Made by a program: the position numbers and the translations under genes | In this document: positions 21,179-21,755 of the stretch, piece by piece | Layout: each line of letters opens with the position of its first letter | How positions within the stretch are numbered: the stretch's first letter is position 1 | Virus record (IMG/VR): IMGVR_UViG_3300046799_000096 | Location: 1-21,755 of that record | Source of the DNA: a virus | Direction: 5' to 3' (one strand) | Length of the DNA: 21,755 nucleotides | The notes under the pieces: generated by a model | The model's input: only the letters and a program-made list of their open reading frames with translations | Database searches by the model: none | Told to the model about the DNA's origin: nothing

Positions 21179-21565
21179 CGTTGGGATATCTGTTGATGTG
21201 GACTCAATGGTTTCAATAACCGGCGTTTGCTGATGCTCGATAAGTGATGCGCTGATTGCTCGAGCCGCCACTAAGTGCAGCTCAATCGTTGAGTTGCTAT
21301 TGATATCCATCTCCTGTTTCGGCCGGCCGAAACCACGATCAAGCAGCGCGATGGCGGCGGCCAGACGTAGCTTGTGATCATCGGACGAAAGCAGCTCCAC
21401 GACTACCTTGACGCAGCGCGGACCGTGCTCACGAGCAAGCGCCGCGATATCAACTTCCGCCTTCGGACGCCCGCCCGGATTGCCGGAACGCCCAGGCTTC
21501 CACGATGAATTGCGTAAGCCACCGCGACCTTTCGGCACAATCCGATCGTTGTCTGCTTGTTGCAT
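21173..21565 (-). CDS. DUF5681-type protein, probable terminase small subunit
   Basis: I start at the ATG at 21565 (MQQADNDRIVPKGRGGLRNS); no ribosome site is obvious, and the upstream in-frame stretch contains the terminator, so longer starts are unlikely. The 130-aa product has SWKPGRSGNPGGRPK (21-35), the hallmark of DUF5681, a helix-rich part AALAREHGPRCVKVVVELLS (41-60) and KLRLAAAIALLDRGFGRPKQ (65-84), then an acidic, threonine-rich end. DUF5681 proteins often sit directly before large terminase genes and are taken to be small-terminase-like, recognising the packaging site. Position supports that role. A 9-base tandem near-repeat (tgagacaat/tgagacaca, 21570-21587) lies just upstream of the start. 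Confidence 0.78.
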   Translation of the reverse strand: MQQADNDRIVPKGRGGLRNSSWKPGRSGNPGGRPKAEVDIAALAREHGPRCVKVVVELLSSDDHKLRLAAAIALLDRGFGRPKQEMDINSNSTIELHLVAARAISASLIEHQQTPVIETIESTSTDIPTE

Positions 21566-21665
21566 GCTATGAGACAATTGAGACACAATCCCATGCCGTG
21601 ATACAGTTCTGACATGGCATGATTTGCCTGTTTCGCCAACTATCTCCAGGTGATTGACCAAAAGC

Positions 21666-21691
21666 AAAAGGCCCCTCACGGGGCCTTTTTT
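21666..21691. terminator. Bidirectional rho-independent terminator
   Basis: aaaaggcccc (21666-21675), loop tcac, ggggcctttt (21680-21689) form a perfect 10-bp hairpin followed by T residues on the plus strand; read on the minus strand it ends in TTTTGCTTTT. It begins right at the stop codon of the minus-strand gene entering from the right, so it most likely ends that transcript and isolates the packaging operon. Confidence 0.9.
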
Positions 21692-21755
21692 CATTTGTTC
21701 AGGACATTTCGCCAGCCCCACCACGCCAGCAACACCGCGTCCGCCTCGTCATGCG
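21691..21755 (-). CDS. C-terminal end of a probable RuvC-like nuclease (partial)
   Basis: Only the last 20 codons are in the window: HDEADAVLLAWWGWRNVLNK, ending in TGA at 21693-21691. The 'hDEADAvLLAwWG' ending is typical of RuvC/crossover-junction nuclease-like proteins of phages, where these acidic residues belong to the active site. The start is beyond the right edge. The stop is followed directly by the terminator stem. The assignment rests on a very short stretch. Confidence 0.5.
   Translation of the reverse strand, partial: HDEADAVLLAWWGWRNVLNK

Noticed and set aside
20845-21216. 123-aa open frame on the minus strand between terS and terL, ATGA-coupled to terL
   Set aside because: It crosses the GC-rich repeat block and the AT-rich boxes, gives a low-complexity R/A/P middle, overlaps the end of terS, and resembles no family. 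The overlap with terL is explained by the terL start being ATGAG.
1-21755. tRNA genes, CRISPR arrays, insertion sequences, integrase or att sites
   Set aside because: I found no cloverleaf-like sequence, regularly spaced repeats, transposase or integrase motifs on either strand. Whether this is a lytic phage or a prophage cannot be decided from the window.

Overview
The window is the structural (virion morphogenesis) half of a tailed-phage or prophage genome. It is high in G+C (hand counts of 60-base lines mostly give 60-70%). Every gene but one lies on the minus strand, so the operon reads from right to left. Large terminase, portal, scaffold and SU10-type capsid protein, together with a short head-tail adaptor and a nozzle-like protein, point to a short-tailed (podovirus-like) Caudoviricete. 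No tape measure, tail tube, sheath or baseplate genes are seen. Composition and protein style suggest a high-GC proteobacterial, probably alphaproteobacterial, host; that is inference, because no host gene is present.

Layout in transcription order (right to left). At the right edge is the tail end of a probable RuvC-like nuclease, followed at once by a bidirectional hairpin terminator. Next come a DUF5681-type small-terminase candidate, a 324-base non-coding gap with duplicated 18-bp boxes, the large terminase, an HNH homing-type endonuclease fitted between terminase and portal by ATGA overlaps at both ends, and the portal. Then follow a 52-aa two-helix membrane protein, an 85-aa protein, an ADP-ribosyltransferase-like protein, the scaffold, a coiled-coil/winged-helix protein and the major capsid protein. 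A second HNH gene (HNH-AP2 type) lies on the opposite strand just after the capsid gene. It is followed by two small head-region proteins and the head-tail adaptor.

From about 9.3 kb down to 2.3 kb lies a host-recognition block. It holds a lectin-like fibre with an N-terminal four-cysteine HiPIP-like module, a second fibre, a small membrane/coiled-coil protein, a tail accessory protein, a pectate-lyase-fold tail spike, two small proteins and a collar-domain fibre with six HxH motifs. The nozzle-like protein, two small related proteins and a GNAT-like protein cut by the left edge close the window.

Most junctions are ATGA, GTGA, TAATG or TGAATG overlaps or abutments, so the block is probably expressed as translationally coupled messages. 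The points most worth a second look are the HiPIP-like module in a tail fibre, the ADP-ribosyltransferase in the head gene cluster, the repeat-bearing gap between the terminase genes, and the two contrasting HNH genes. No integrase, repressor, lysis cassette, DNA polymerase, tRNA or CRISPR is visible.
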